DNA of 64,000 nucleotides. Source: Croceivirga sp. (GTDB lineage: Bacteria; Bacteroidota; Bacteroidia; Flavobacteriales; Flavobacteriaceae). Where the stretch lies: assembly GCA_028284665.1 (NCBI GenBank), contig JANQRG010000047.1, forward strand, positions 1 through 64,000. Reading direction: 5' to 3'. The position numbers and the translations under genes were made by a program. Positions within the stretch are counted from its first letter, which is position 1; each line of letters starts with the position of its first letter. This document shows positions 28,424-37,141 of the stretch, piece after piece. The notes beneath the pieces were generated by a model. The model did no database searches. It was not told the origin of the DNA and was given only the letters and a program-made list of their open reading frames with translations.

Positions 28424-29529
28424 TGTAAACGAACGTTGAAGTTTTTCCAGGTGAACGCCAACAAAACCATAACCATTCCTAGAAGCACCAGCACTTCAAC
28501 GTAGATAAATTGAAGCCCGACACCCCGGAGCATGATACCCTTTAGTATTTCTATAAAGTAGGTTGCCGGAATGATCTGCCCGATGAATTGCAGTATCTTG
28601 GGCATACTGCTCAGCGGGAACAGAAATCCCGATAAAATAAGAGAAGGCATCATTAATCCCATTAAGGATGACATCATGGCTTGTTGTTGGGAAGTAGAGC
28701 GTGTAGAGATGAGCGTACCCAGACTAAGACCTACCAGTACATAGAGCAAACAACAAAAAAGAAGCAGTAGCACACTTCCCAATACCGGAACTTTGAATAC
28801 AAAGTAGCCCAGTAACAAAATTAGTACGGCATCTAAAAAGGCAAGGACGGCATAGGGGGTCACCTTTCCCAGAATGATAAGCAACGGGGGTAGAGGCGAT
28901 ACCAGTAAGATCTCCATGGTACCTAATTCCTTTTCCCGCGCAATGGTTAACGAAGTCAACATAGCACATACAATCAGTAGTATGAGGGCTATGGTTCCGG
29001 GGATAAACGTATATGCACTTAGGAGTTGAGGATTATACAGCATACGACTCTCCACCTGGATTTGAAAGGGGGAACTTTCCTTTTGTAGTTGTTCGCGCCG
29101 AAAATCATTGAGCATTGAGGTAGCATATTGCAAAAGGGTATTGGCATTGTTGGGATCAGAACCGTCTGTGATGAGTTGTACGGTGATGTCCCGGCCATTG
29201 TAAAGATCGCTGTCGAAATCTTCGGGGATGACTACTACTAACTTGGTGGTACCTTCCTTAAACCCTTTTTCCATTTCTTGTTCCGAGGAAAGGACAGTAT
29301 TTAAGGTGAAGTGCCCTGAACTTTGTAGATGATGGATGAGTCGTGTGCTGCTTTTGTCTTGGGCATAGTCCAAGACATCTACCTGGGCACCTTTAAACTC
29401 GGTTGAAATAGCATAGCCAAAAAGGAGTACCTGGGCCACGGGCATACCAAAAAGGATGAGCAATGTACGCTTGTCACGAATAATGTGATACCATTCTTTT
29501 TTTACAAATGCCCAGAAAACCTTGATCAT
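28420..29529 (-). CDS. ABC-2 type exporter permease (YbhS-like)
   Basis: A 369-residue paralogue of the following permease with the same topology and the motif REKELGTMEILLVSPL. The pair is expected to form a heterodimeric channel driven by the two ATPases. It lies two bases after the DUF2141 gene. By analogy with E. coli YbhFSR the cargo may be a hydrophobic drug or lipid; nothing in the sequence fixes the substrate. Confidence 0.9.
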   Translation of the reverse strand: MIKVFWAFVKKEWYHIIRDKRTLLILFGMPVAQVLLFGYAISTEFKGAQVDVLDYAQDKSSTRLIHHLQSSGHFTLNTVLSSEQEMEKGFKEGTTKLVVVIPEDFDSDLYNGRDITVQLITDGSDPNNANTLLQYATSMLNDFRREQLQKESSPFQIQVESRMLYNPQLLSAYTFIPGTIALILLIVCAMLTSLTIAREKELGTMEILLVSPLPPLLIILGKVTPYAVLAFLDAVLILLLGYFVFKVPVLGSVLLLLFCCLLYVLVGLSLGTLISTRSTSQQQAMMSSLMGLMMPSLILSGFLFPLSSMPKILQFIGQIIPATYFIEILKGIMLRGVGLQFIYVEVLVLLGMVMVLLAFTWKNFNVRLQ

Positions 29530-29531
29530 GA

Positions 29532-29972
29532 TTAATTGGCGATGATAAATTTTATCTTGATCTCTTCCGAGGGATCATCCACTACAATTTTGCACTTTTC
29601 AAAATTCGGTTTTCCCATTTTGGTCAAATTGCTGGCACCAACAGGTTCTTTGGGCATTCCGATGAAGTTACTTTTCATTTCACCATCGGCATCTTTGTCT
29701 TGATGTACGGAAATCGCATATTCTCCATAGGGGACGTTCGTAAAAGTGTGGGTGGCTGAATTGCCAAAATCGGAAACAGCGTAGTATTTATACGCTTTGT
29801 TGCGTTCTTTGGGAAAGCCGTCGCTGTTGTTGAATAACATAAAGACCACTTCCCCTTTTCCGGCGCTTTTGATATCGGCGACTGAGACCTTAATGGTCGC
29901 TGTATTTTGGGTAAAGCCCAGTGGAGCAAAACACAGGCTAACCAATACGGTGAGAATACTTGTTTTTATCAT
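29532..29972 (-). CDS. DUF2141 exported protein
   Basis: The 146-residue protein has a signal peptide (to about GFTQ) and a single DUF2141 beta-sandwich domain: VMFMLFN-like start (VVFMLFNNSDGFPK), TFTNVPYGEYAISVHQDKDADGEMKSNFIGMPKEP. The family is periplasmic and of unknown function. Its position, overlapping the ATPase gene by four bases and two bases before a permease, is unusual inside an ABC exporter operon and implies co-expression with the pump. Confidence 0.88.
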   Translation of the reverse strand: MIKTSILTVLVSLCFAPLGFTQNTATIKVSVADIKSAGKGEVVFMLFNNSDGFPKERNKAYKYYAVSDFGNSATHTFTNVPYGEYAISVHQDKDADGEMKSNFIGMPKEPVGASNLTKMGKPNFEKCKIVVDDPSEEIKIKFIIAN

Positions 29973-30694
29973 CGTGCGAGTTTTAAGAACACCTCGTCCA
30001 TCGAGGTGGCGTTAAATTGATTTTTTAAATTATTAGGTGTATCCAGTGCTTCAATTTTCCCGTCTACCATAATGGATACCCGGTCACAATATTCGGCTTC
30101 GTCCATATAATGGGTAGTGACAAAAACAGTACGGCCTTTTGCTGCCGCCTGATAGATGTTTTCCCAGAATTGACGTCGTACACTGGGATCCACGCCTCCA
30201 GTGGGCTCGTCCATGAAAACAATTTCCGGTTCATGGACCATAGACACTGCAAAAGCCAGGCGCTGTTTCCATCCCAAAGGCAAAGCGGCTACTGGTTTTT
30301 TGGCTACCGATTGCAAGTCGAGTTCTGTAAGGATCACCCGGATCTTTTCCTTGATCTTTTTTGTACTTAAACCATAAATACCGCCAAAAAACCGGATGTT
30401 TTGTGCAACCGTGAGGTCATTATAGAGGCTGAACTTTTGGGACATATAGCCAATGTTCTTTTTGATCTGCTCTGCTTGTTTTCCGATATCAAAACCGGCT
30501 ACTTTGCCACTTCCTGTGGTGGGCCTGCTCAAGCCGATCAACATTTTGATTGCGGTTGTTTTTCCGGCCCCATTGGCGCCTAAAAACCCGAAAATTTCCC
30601 CTTTTTTTACTTCAAACGAAATCGCATCTACCGCAGTAAACTGCCCAAAGCGTTTGGTAAGGTTCTCCACTTGTATGATGGTTTCGGGTGTCAT
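29969..30694 (-). CDS. ABC exporter ATP-binding protein (second half of YbhF-like pair)
   Basis: A 241-residue ATPase with Walker A GANGAGKTT, Q-loop and Walker B IVFMDEP. The signature motif is the variant ALPLGWKQRL instead of LSGGQ, as in the C-terminal half of E. coli YbhF. It probably pairs with the adjacent ATPase as an asymmetric dimer. Its start codon is adjacent to the end of that gene. Confidence 0.9.
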   Translation of the reverse strand: MTPETIIQVENLTKRFGQFTAVDAISFEVKKGEIFGFLGANGAGKTTAIKMLIGLSRPTTGSGKVAGFDIGKQAEQIKKNIGYMSQKFSLYNDLTVAQNIRFFGGIYGLSTKKIKEKIRVILTELDLQSVAKKPVAALPLGWKQRLAFAVSMVHEPEIVFMDEPTGGVDPSVRRQFWENIYQAAAKGRTVFVTTHYMDEAEYCDRVSIMVDGKIEALDTPNNLKNQFNATSMDEVFLKLAR

Positions 30695-31614
30695 TAGCTT
30701 TGGGTCTCAAGGGTTTTTGAAAGATCAAGGAACACATCTTCCACAGTGGCTTTAACGGGAAGCACGTCTTCTACAGTAATGCCGTTATCGACTACGTACT
30801 CCTTGATTTTTGAAGCAACAAGGGGCTGAGTTGTGGTAAGGTGAATACACTCCCCAAAAGGCAGCGCGCTGTGGGTAAAGTCGGCACGGCGTAAAACGTT
30901 TAGCGTCTGGTAGATCTTCCGGGTTCTTATGGCAAATAACGGCTTATTAAAATTAGTGATCATCCGTTGCGGTGAGTCAATAGACAGAATTTTGCCTTTT
31001 TGGATCAACCCGATACGGTCGCAGCGTGTGGCTTCATCCATATAGGGCGTACTCACCAAAATGGCGATCCCTTTTTCCTTTAATTTTTTAAGCATATCCC
31101 AAAACTCTACCCGGCTTACGGCATCTACTCCGGTTGTGGGTTCGTCGAGGAACAACACTTCCGGTTTATGGATAAGTGCACAGCAAAGTGCTAGTTTTTG
31201 CTTCATTCCTCCGGAGAGTTTTCCTGCAGGACGGTCTTTAAAAGGCTCCAGTTGCACATAAATATCGCGGACCAGGTTGTAATTCTCCTTGATGGTCGTT
31301 CCAAAAATGGTAGCGAAAAAAGAGAGGTTTTCCTCTACACTTAAATCCTGATACAGTGAGAACCTTCCCGGCATATACCCCACCTTTTTACGAATTTCCT
31401 TGTACTCGTCTACGATATGGTGCCCCGCTACATATCCCTGGCCATTGTCTGCTAATAAAAGGGTAGTTAGAATTCTGAACAAGGTGGATTTGCCGGCACC
31501 ATCGGGACCGATAAGACCGAAGAGTTCCCCATTTTCAATGGCAAAGGAGATGTCCGTCAAGGCCGGGACATCATTGTAGGATTTACTGATATGTTCTGCA
31601 ACAATTACGGCCAT
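30694..31614 (-). CDS. ABC exporter ATP-binding protein (first half of YbhF-like pair)
   Basis: A 306-residue ATPase with Walker A GPDGAGKST, the canonical signature LSGGMKQK and Walker B VLFLDEPTTGVD, followed by a C-terminal extension of ~80 residues typical of drug-export ATPases. In E. coli the two ATPases are fused as YbhF; here they are separate genes sharing one base. It energises the efflux pump encoded by this operon. Confidence 0.9.
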   Translation of the reverse strand: MAVIVAEHISKSYNDVPALTDISFAIENGELFGLIGPDGAGKSTLFRILTTLLLADNGQGYVAGHHIVDEYKEIRKKVGYMPGRFSLYQDLSVEENLSFFATIFGTTIKENYNLVRDIYVQLEPFKDRPAGKLSGGMKQKLALCCALIHKPEVLFLDEPTTGVDAVSRVEFWDMLKKLKEKGIAILVSTPYMDEATRCDRIGLIQKGKILSIDSPQRMITNFNKPLFAIRTRKIYQTLNVLRRADFTHSALPFGECIHLTTTQPLVASKIKEYVVDNGITVEDVLPVKATVEDVFLDLSKTLETQS

Positions 31615-32516
31615 TATTCCGGGGTGTTGATAGCGAACAGTACTTCACCGGGCATTCCGATTTTCAACAAGCCATCGTTATTGACAGACACCTCAACAGC
31701 ATAGACAAGATTGATGCGTTCCTCCTTGGTTTCAATGGTCTTGGGTGTAAATTCCGCTTCACTGGCTATCCACGTAACAGTACCCTCCAGGATGGTGTAG
31801 GCTTCTTCTCCTTTATCCACCCGAACGGATACTTTATCGCCCAATTTTACCTTTTGGAGCAGTGTAGCACTGGTATAGGCCTTCAATTTTAACTGATCAA
31901 GGGCGGCAATTTTAAAAAGTGGCGTGCCTTGCCCCACCAACTCATGCTCTTCTGCAAATTTTGTGAGTACCGTGCCGGAGATTGGACTAATGATACTATG
32001 ATCGTTAAGTTGTTTGTTGAGCAACGCAATCTGTGCTTCTAAGGGTTTCCGCTCGGATAGGATTCCGCGGTTGGCTATGCTTATATTACGTCGGGTAGTG
32101 ATGATGCGTTGATCGACCAGATCGATCTTGCCGTTGTAATCATCAAGTTGTTGCTGAGTAGCTGCTTTCTGTTCGAATAGTCGCTGTGTTCTATCCCTTT
32201 CCCGAATAAGGTTACTGCGATCTTCCAATAAGACGGCAACCTCTGGTGCAGCTTCCTGAAGTTTGAGGTCAAGTGCTTCCAGTTGCGCTCTTAGTTTCAC
32301 CTTTTCCAGGTGTAATTGCAAGGTGTCGATTACCCCTACCACAGCGGATTCCTCCAAAATTTCGCCTTCCTCTACATTGAAACGAAGCAATTCTCCATTG
32401 CCTTTAGCACTTACCAAAACGCTTGTGGCCTCAAAATTCCCGTAAGCATCGGCCTTACCATTGTCGTTACAAGCTATGCATACAAAAAGCAGTACTACTA
32501 GAAAGGATGGTCTCAT
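31614..32516 (-). CDS. HlyD-family membrane-fusion protein (YbhG-like)
   Basis: The 300-residue periplasmic adaptor has a lipoprotein-like signal (Cys16 in FVCIACND), a split biotinyl-lipoyl domain, a long coiled-coil hairpin (~residues 70-165, KLRAQLEALDLKLQEAA onward) and a beta-barrel domain. It connects the inner-membrane ABC permeases to the TolC-like channel encoded just upstream. Genes in the operon are separated by one to ten bases or overlap. Confidence 0.9.
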   Translation of the reverse strand: MRPSFLVVLLFVCIACNDNGKADAYGNFEATSVLVSAKGNGELLRFNVEEGEILEESAVVGVIDTLQLHLEKVKLRAQLEALDLKLQEAAPEVAVLLEDRSNLIRERDRTQRLFEQKAATQQQLDDYNGKIDLVDQRIITTRRNISIANRGILSERKPLEAQIALLNKQLNDHSIISPISGTVLTKFAEEHELVGQGTPLFKIAALDQLKLKAYTSATLLQKVKLGDKVSVRVDKGEEAYTILEGTVTWIASEAEFTPKTIETKEERINLVYAVEVSVNNDGLLKIGMPGEVLFAINTPE

Positions 32517-32526
32517 AGGTGTGGTT

Positions 32527-33789
32527 TTACAATTGTCCTAAAAGGGTTAGATATTCAATTTGCAACTGTTGTAACTGTGTTTTATTAAATTCCAGCTCCT
32601 GCTCTGCGTTGAGGGTGGCATTGAGCTGGGTCACATAATCGGTAGCGTTGATCACGCCGTTGTCCAATTGCACTTTGGTTTGGGTTAGAATACTATTTTG
32701 AAGGGCTACAATGTCCGTTTTGTTAGCGATCTGGAGCTTTGTGGACTGTATTCGCTCCCGGTATTCCCGGGATTTACTTTCGATGTCAAATAGAAATAAT
32801 TCTTTGTCTACTTCAATTTGTTCTGTTTGGATCTGTAGCCGTTGTTTCTCTTTTTTTCCTTTCCCAAAATCTAAAAAGTTCCAGTTTAACCGAATCCCAC
32901 CCAAGGCAAAAGTGGTGGTGGAGAAATCGGAAAAATTTAAGGGATTAGGATCACCAACACCACCTTGGGCAAATACTGATATTTTGGGTAGCGTATTGGC
33001 GGCAATGGACGCTTCCTGGGCGGCAAATAACGACTTTTGACTTTCGAATAGCTCGTTTTCCGGTCGTTGAATCGTAGTATCATCAAGTACATTGGTATTG
33101 GGTACTTCAAATTGCGCATCCTTTGGAAGCGTCTTGCCAGTTAACTGTTCCAATAAGAGAAAATAAGTGTTAATATCTGCTGCCAGGGCCACGATGTCTG
33201 AAGTAAGTTCCAGTTCACGGACCTTTAGTGTAGCCACCTCACTTTCCAGGGCTACGCCATTGTCGAAGGCGGCTTGTAAGGTTTCGATGTTGGTAGCCAG
33301 GTCATTTCTGGAGTTTTGGAGTATCAGTTGCTGTTTTCGTGAAAGCGATACCGCAAACACCAAGGTGTTGACCTGATCTTTAAGGGTACGCAATTGCACT
33401 TCCAAAGCATTCCTGTCCACATTAGCCGAAGCCACCTCAATAGTCTTCTGTGCCCTGGTTAATCCCCCGTTATAAAGGGTGTAGTCTATGTTTAGAGAGG
33501 TGCTCCAGGTTTCTAGCGGAGCCTCGAGAACGGTACCACCTAGCGCAAGATTGATATTTTCACTTTGTACTTGCCCCTGGCCTTGTAAACTTATTTTGGG
33601 AAGCGCCCCTCTCTTAATTACAGCCAGATTTACAGCTTCTATATTATCGATCAATCCAACGTCTTTGATCAATGGATAGTGGGTATTTGCAGCCTGGTAC
33701 AGTTCTTCTAATGGGATGTTCTTAGTAGTTGTTTGAGTATATCCATAGAAAACAAGGAAAGTGGCAATGAAAAAGTGTAATTGCTTCAT
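32527..33789 (-). CDS. TolC-family outer-membrane efflux protein
   Basis: A 420-residue outer-membrane channel of the TolC/OEP family with a signal peptide (MKQLHFFIATFLVFYGYTQ) and two repeated long alpha-helical hairpin regions rich in Gln, Asn and Leu. The upstream in-frame Met at 33855 was rejected: the added residues lie across the two operator palindromes and before the signal peptide, so the start is taken at 33789. It is the first gene of the exporter operon. Confidence 0.88.
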   Translation of the reverse strand: MKQLHFFIATFLVFYGYTQTTTKNIPLEELYQAANTHYPLIKDVGLIDNIEAVNLAVIKRGALPKISLQGQGQVQSENINLALGGTVLEAPLETWSTSLNIDYTLYNGGLTRAQKTIEVASANVDRNALEVQLRTLKDQVNTLVFAVSLSRKQQLILQNSRNDLATNIETLQAAFDNGVALESEVATLKVRELELTSDIVALAADINTYFLLLEQLTGKTLPKDAQFEVPNTNVLDDTTIQRPENELFESQKSLFAAQEASIAANTLPKISVFAQGGVGDPNPLNFSDFSTTTFALGGIRLNWNFLDFGKGKKEKQRLQIQTEQIEVDKELFLFDIESKSREYRERIQSTKLQIANKTDIVALQNSILTQTKVQLDNGVINATDYVTQLNATLNAEQELEFNKTQLQQLQIEYLTLLGQL

Positions 33790-33805
33790 GAGGATTGTAC
33801 AGTAA

Positions 33806-33820
33806 TTAACCATTTGGTTA
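33806..33820 (-). promoter_or_regulatory. TetR operator 1 (efflux operon)
   Basis: TTAACCATTTGGTTA contains the half-sites TAACCA and TGGTTA separated by two bases. It lies 17 bp upstream of the TolC gene start. The same half-sites recur at 33861-33876 and, with one change, at 34558-34573. Confidence 0.8.
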
Positions 33821-33860
33821 GTGCAAGTGTACAAACTATTTTTAGGATTAACCATATATT

Positions 33861-33876
33861 TTAACCAAATGGTTAA
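33861..33876 (-). promoter_or_regulatory. TetR operator 2 (efflux operon)
   Basis: TTAACCAAATGGTTAA has the same half-sites (TAACCA, two-base spacer, TGGTTA). Its centre is 55 bp from operator 1, between the tetR stop and the TolC start, so the two sites bracket the probable operon promoter. Confidence 0.82.
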
Positions 33877-33890
33877 ATATTAACAAAAAA

Positions 33891-34502
33891 TTATAGGGCC
33901 AATGCGTTTTCAAGGACATTGTAGATATGTTCCTTCCGATCTTGCATCATTTGCGCGTAGACGTCGGCCTCAAGTGTGAATATCTTTAAAAAAACAGGTT
34001 TTGCGATATGTGGAAATATGATCAGGGACATGACGGTAAGCATGAATTGGGGTACGGGAATAGGTCGTAAAATGCCTTGCTCCTGCTCTTCTGCGATCTG
34101 GAGTAGGAAATTCTGGAATACATTGTTTTGCTCAAGTCGCTGTTGCATTTTATCTTGAAAATAGAGCTGGTTTCGTGCCATTTCATTCAGAATGAATATA
34201 GGGATATGAGGGTTTTGATTTATTGTATCCGTGTAACTATTAATGAGGATCTTTAGTTTGTCCATTACCGGAGCGGTACCAGACAGTGCATTGATGAATT
34301 GTTTGGACATCATCTCTACCGCCCCTTCCATGATCTTTTCAAAGAGCATTTCTTTGTTGCGGTAATAATAGTGCAACATTGCTTTATTGATCTTCGCCTC
34401 ATCGGCAATGGCCTGCATCCGCGCGCCGGCAAAGCCATGTTCAATAAAGATCTTTTTAGCGGCTTTCAGGATTTCTGCTTCAGTATTCTTTTTCTTATCC
34501 AT
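33891..34502 (-). CDS. TetR-family repressor of the efflux operon
   Basis: A 203-residue TetR/AcrR regulator with an N-terminal HTH (ILKAAKKIFIEHGFAGARMQAIADEAKINKAMLHYYYRNKE type) and a ligand-binding C-terminal domain. It lies immediately upstream of, and in the same direction as, the exporter operon. Palindromes with shared half-sites lie both upstream of its own start (34558-34573) and upstream of the pump genes (33806-33876). This predicts autoregulation plus repression of the pump, relieved by an effector that is probably a pump substrate. E. coli CecR-ybhGFSR is an analogous arrangement. Confidence 0.88.
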   Translation of the reverse strand: MDKKKNTEAEILKAAKKIFIEHGFAGARMQAIADEAKINKAMLHYYYRNKEMLFEKIMEGAVEMMSKQFINALSGTAPVMDKLKILINSYTDTINQNPHIPIFILNEMARNQLYFQDKMQQRLEQNNVFQNFLLQIAEEQEQGILRPIPVPQFMLTVMSLIIFPHIAKPVFLKIFTLEADVYAQMMQDRKEHIYNVLENALAL

Positions 34503-34557
34503 AGTACTCTTTTAGAAATGCAAAAATGGAAAATAATATTGAAGGTTTACCAAAAGT

Positions 34558-34573
34558 TTAACCGAATGGTTAA
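34558..34573 (-). promoter_or_regulatory. TetR operator 3 (autoregulatory)
   Basis: TTAACCGAATGGTTAA differs from operator 2 at one position and lies ~55 bp upstream of the tetR start codon. The position is right for self-repression. Confidence 0.8.
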
Positions 34574-34653
34574 TTTTTATTTTTGTCAACTGCGTTGATG
34601 TTGGTCATAACATGCACAACCTAGCAGTCCGTTGGAATCATGGTTGTATCGCT

Positions 34654-35226
34654 TTATAGTTCACGCACTACCTTACACGGATTGCCAAGGGCAAGCACAT
34701 TGTCCGGGATATTCTGGGTTACCACACTACCTGCTCCAATAGTTACATTATCCCCAATAGTTATCCCGGGAAAAAGGATGGCATTTCCGCCTATCCAAAC
34801 ATTATCGCCTATGGTTACAGGTTTGGAGAAGGTGAGATAATGGGAAGAATGCTCCGTTTCAACGATGCGTTCAGATGCTTTTAAGGGATGGCTTGCCGTG
34901 TATATTTGGACATAGGGTGCAATAAGCCCATTTTTCCCAATGGTAATCCTGTTGTTGTCCAAAAACATACAATTGGTATTAACGAAGGTGTTTTCCCCTA
35001 TAGAAATGTTTTCCCCATAATCACAGTAAAAAGGTGCCTCAATCCAAACACCTTTACCCAGGCCTCCGAATAGGTCTTTCAAGATGTTTTGTCTTTCGGT
35101 CGTTAATTCCGAGCTAAGGGTGTTGTACGCTTTTATAAGCTTTCGGGCTTTGTGATACAGTGCAATCAATTCCGGGTCCCGGGAATTGTAGTACTCCCCT
35201 TTGAGCATCTTTTCCTTTTCTGTCAT
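34654..35226 (-). CDS. Maltose/galactoside O-acetyltransferase family protein
   Basis: A 190-residue left-handed beta-helix acetyltransferase of the Maa/LacA group. The N-terminal mac domain (MTEKEKMLKGEYYNSRDPEL) is followed by hexapeptide repeats and the catalytic His in YTASHPL, ending in NIPDNVLALGNPCKVVREL. It transfers acetyl from acetyl-CoA to a sugar hydroxyl. It appears monocistronic downstream of the TetR regulator region. Confidence 0.88.
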   Translation of the reverse strand: MTEKEKMLKGEYYNSRDPELIALYHKARKLIKAYNTLSSELTTERQNILKDLFGGLGKGVWIEAPFYCDYGENISIGENTFVNTNCMFLDNNRITIGKNGLIAPYVQIYTASHPLKASERIVETEHSSHYLTFSKPVTIGDNVWIGGNAILFPGITIGDNVTIGAGSVVTQNIPDNVLALGNPCKVVREL

Positions 35227-35367
35227 AGTATTGCTGTTAGTAGACTTTCATTGTTTTTTGTCCTGGTTTTCCATGAGGACTACGAAACTAAAGATATCCT
35301 AAATGCTTTATTTCGTATAGCTGATACGTGAGGTACGAATTAGCCCGGGAACAGGTCTTGCCTCAGC

Positions 35368-35865
35368 TCAATTTTTCTCATTTTCAATCGGAACCGCACT
35401 TTCAAACTCCTTTTGCGTTGCTGAAGCATTAGTGTCCACCGCAAATTTCCATACGCCGGATTCCATTTGTAAAACGATGGAAAACTTACCAAACCTTTGA
35501 CTTGTTCCTGTTTGGGGATCGGATACCTTCAAAAGATAGAATCCGTTATCCAGATACCCCTCATCAACTTTTTGTCTTGAGGATATTTTAAAAGTAATTT
35601 CCAGTGTTTTTGCCTCCTTTTTGGCCGATTCGAAGCGTTCCTCAAAAAACTGTTGTATGGTTGCTTTTCCCCGAAACGATATCGGTTCATGTCCGTTATA
35701 TACATTGATCAAGGTGGCATTTTGGGTATAGGTATTCGCTAACAATTCTGCGTCCAGGATCTTATAGGCCGAAGAAAACTGAAGGTAAGGTTGCTCAGGG
35801 CGCTGTGCAGTCAGGCCAACGGAAACCACAAAAAAATAGAAACAAAAAAAAGGTATTTGCTGCAT
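35368..35865 (-). CDS. Exported SnoaL/NTF2-like (DUF4440-type) protein
   Basis: The start at 35865 gives a clean signal peptide (MQQIPFFCFYFFVVSVGLTAQ) and a 165-residue protein. The longer frame back to 36075 overlaps the neighbouring DUF1905 gene and was rejected. The mature part has an NTF2-like cone fold pattern: helix with ILDAELLANTYTQNATL, then ISFRGKATIQQFFEERF and two long strands ending GKFSIVLQMESGVWKF. Such proteins are often small-molecule binding or enzymatic domains of unknown substrate. Confidence 0.7.
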   Translation of the reverse strand: MQQIPFFCFYFFVVSVGLTAQRPEQPYLQFSSAYKILDAELLANTYTQNATLINVYNGHEPISFRGKATIQQFFEERFESAKKEAKTLEITFKISSRQKVDEGYLDNGFYLLKVSDPQTGTSQRFGKFSIVLQMESGVWKFAVDTNASATQKEFESAVPIENEKN

Positions 35866-35938
35866 GGTGTTGGTTAAAGGTAGAAAAATAAAGGGCAGGC
35901 CAAGATCGAAGGGTACTCTTTGCTCCCCCAACTTGCAT

Positions 35939-36238
35939 TCAGATCCAAATATCCATTTCAAAGTCCTCGTTGACCCTAATCCCCAGTTTTGATCTGATGG
36001 TAGCTTTGATGGGGAGAAGGTAGGTTTCTTTTTTGGTATCGTACCATATCGCCGTCTGCCATTGCACCTCATCAATTTGTGCCTTTGCTTTCATTCTTCC
36101 CCATCCTTCTTCCTGCCACTTAAGGTGCTCACGGATCTCTTTGGCAATGGGTTTGGGTAAGGAAACAAAGTGCCAACCTCCCGGGGCATTATGTTTCCAC
36201 ATTTTGGTGGAAAATGTATAGTTGATCTTGCCTTCCAT
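35939..36238 (-). CDS. DUF1905 domain protein
   Basis: A 99-residue protein with the DUF1905 pattern: MWKHNAPGGWHFVSLPKP, EEGWGRMKAKAQID and WYDTKKETYLLPIKATIRSKLGI. The family forms small beta-barrels of unknown function, often fused to YdeI-like domains. It stands between an exported protein and a metallo-hydrolase gene. Confidence 0.83.
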   Translation of the reverse strand: MEGKINYTFSTKMWKHNAPGGWHFVSLPKPIAKEIREHLKWQEEGWGRMKAKAQIDEVQWQTAIWYDTKKETYLLPIKATIRSKLGIRVNEDFEMDIWI

Positions 36239-36273
36239 AGCGTTGAGTAATCCGATTCGTAGCTATACTGTTA

Positions 36274-37101
36274 TCAAGACAGCGCCCTGTTTTCGATATC
36301 TCTAATGATTGATCTTACCATATTTAGTTTGGATAATTGCCCTCCGGATAGGGTTTTAACAAAATGGTTTTCTTTCCATTGCAATTCCTTAAATATCTGG
36401 GTTGCCGTCAACCCGTTTTTGTGGAGTTCCGCTACGGTATCAAAGGATACTTCCAAAAAGTCGAGCTTCTTACGCAATTGTTGCCTGGGATTTTTTAGTT
36501 GTGGATTATGACTGCAAAACATGACCTTAAAATCGAGTAGTAAGATAGTCTTGATGGATGCAATTTGTTCCGCAATACTTTCAGTTTTCAGGAAATATCC
36601 GATATAGGGGTTAATATACAGGTCGGCCGAGAACAACCATTGTTTATCCGGTTCATATAAGGCGATCATATCCGGCGCATGGCCCGGTATGGGTATAAGC
36701 TGAAAGTTATGTTTTGGGGTCGCTATGCTATCCTTTACAGGGCGTATTTCCGCGAAGGACTCCCGGTTTCCCCAGGTAAATTGTTGTGCGAAACTTAAGG
36801 ACGGTGGATTTTTCATGATGCTACTGCACTCTTCCGATCCAAATACATTGCATTTATGTTGCTCTTGGATCGGTTTGATATTTCCGGTATGGTCTTCATG
36901 ATGATGGGTGATAAAGATCTGTGTTATAGGTAATTCATTGGTTACGGGAAGGACCTGTTTTCGTACCAATCGCTGCCCTGTATCTATCAAAAGGCCATCA
37001 ATAAAATAGAGGTAAGAGTACATTTTTGGTCGGCCTAACAGTTTACGACCAAATTTGAATCCAGTTACCGCTTCATGCCTAAGCTTTTCGGAAATGACCA
37101 T
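36274..37101 (-). CDS. MBL-fold metallo-hydrolase
   Basis: A 275-residue metallo-beta-lactamase-fold hydrolase. The dinuclear zinc motif HxHxDH is present as His66-x-His68-x-Asp70-His71 (THHHEDHTGN). Further ligands lie in PIPGHAPD and FSADLYI. A C-terminal helical domain resembles the LACTB2-like winged-helix end (LTATQIFKELQWKENHF). The substrate is unknown: an RNA, thioester or lactone hydrolase are all possible. Confidence 0.85.
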   Translation of the reverse strand: MVISEKLRHEAVTGFKFGRKLLGRPKMYSYLYFIDGLLIDTGQRLVRKQVLPVTNELPITQIFITHHHEDHTGNIKPIQEQHKCNVFGSEECSSIMKNPPSLSFAQQFTWGNRESFAEIRPVKDSIATPKHNFQLIPIPGHAPDMIALYEPDKQWLFSADLYINPYIGYFLKTESIAEQIASIKTILLLDFKVMFCSHNPQLKNPRQQLRKKLDFLEVSFDTVAELHKNGLTATQIFKELQWKENHFVKTLSGGQLSKLNMVRSIIRDIENRALS

Positions 37102-37141
37102 TTAGGGCTCAATTCAATACGTTACCAGGAAGACCATGTCC

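Noticed and set aside
33790-33855. Longer start for the TolC-like gene
   Set aside because: It would put the operator palindromes in the coding region and bury the signal peptide.
35866-36075. Longer start for the NTF2-like exported protein
   Set aside because: It overlaps the DUF1905 gene and would bury the signal peptide.
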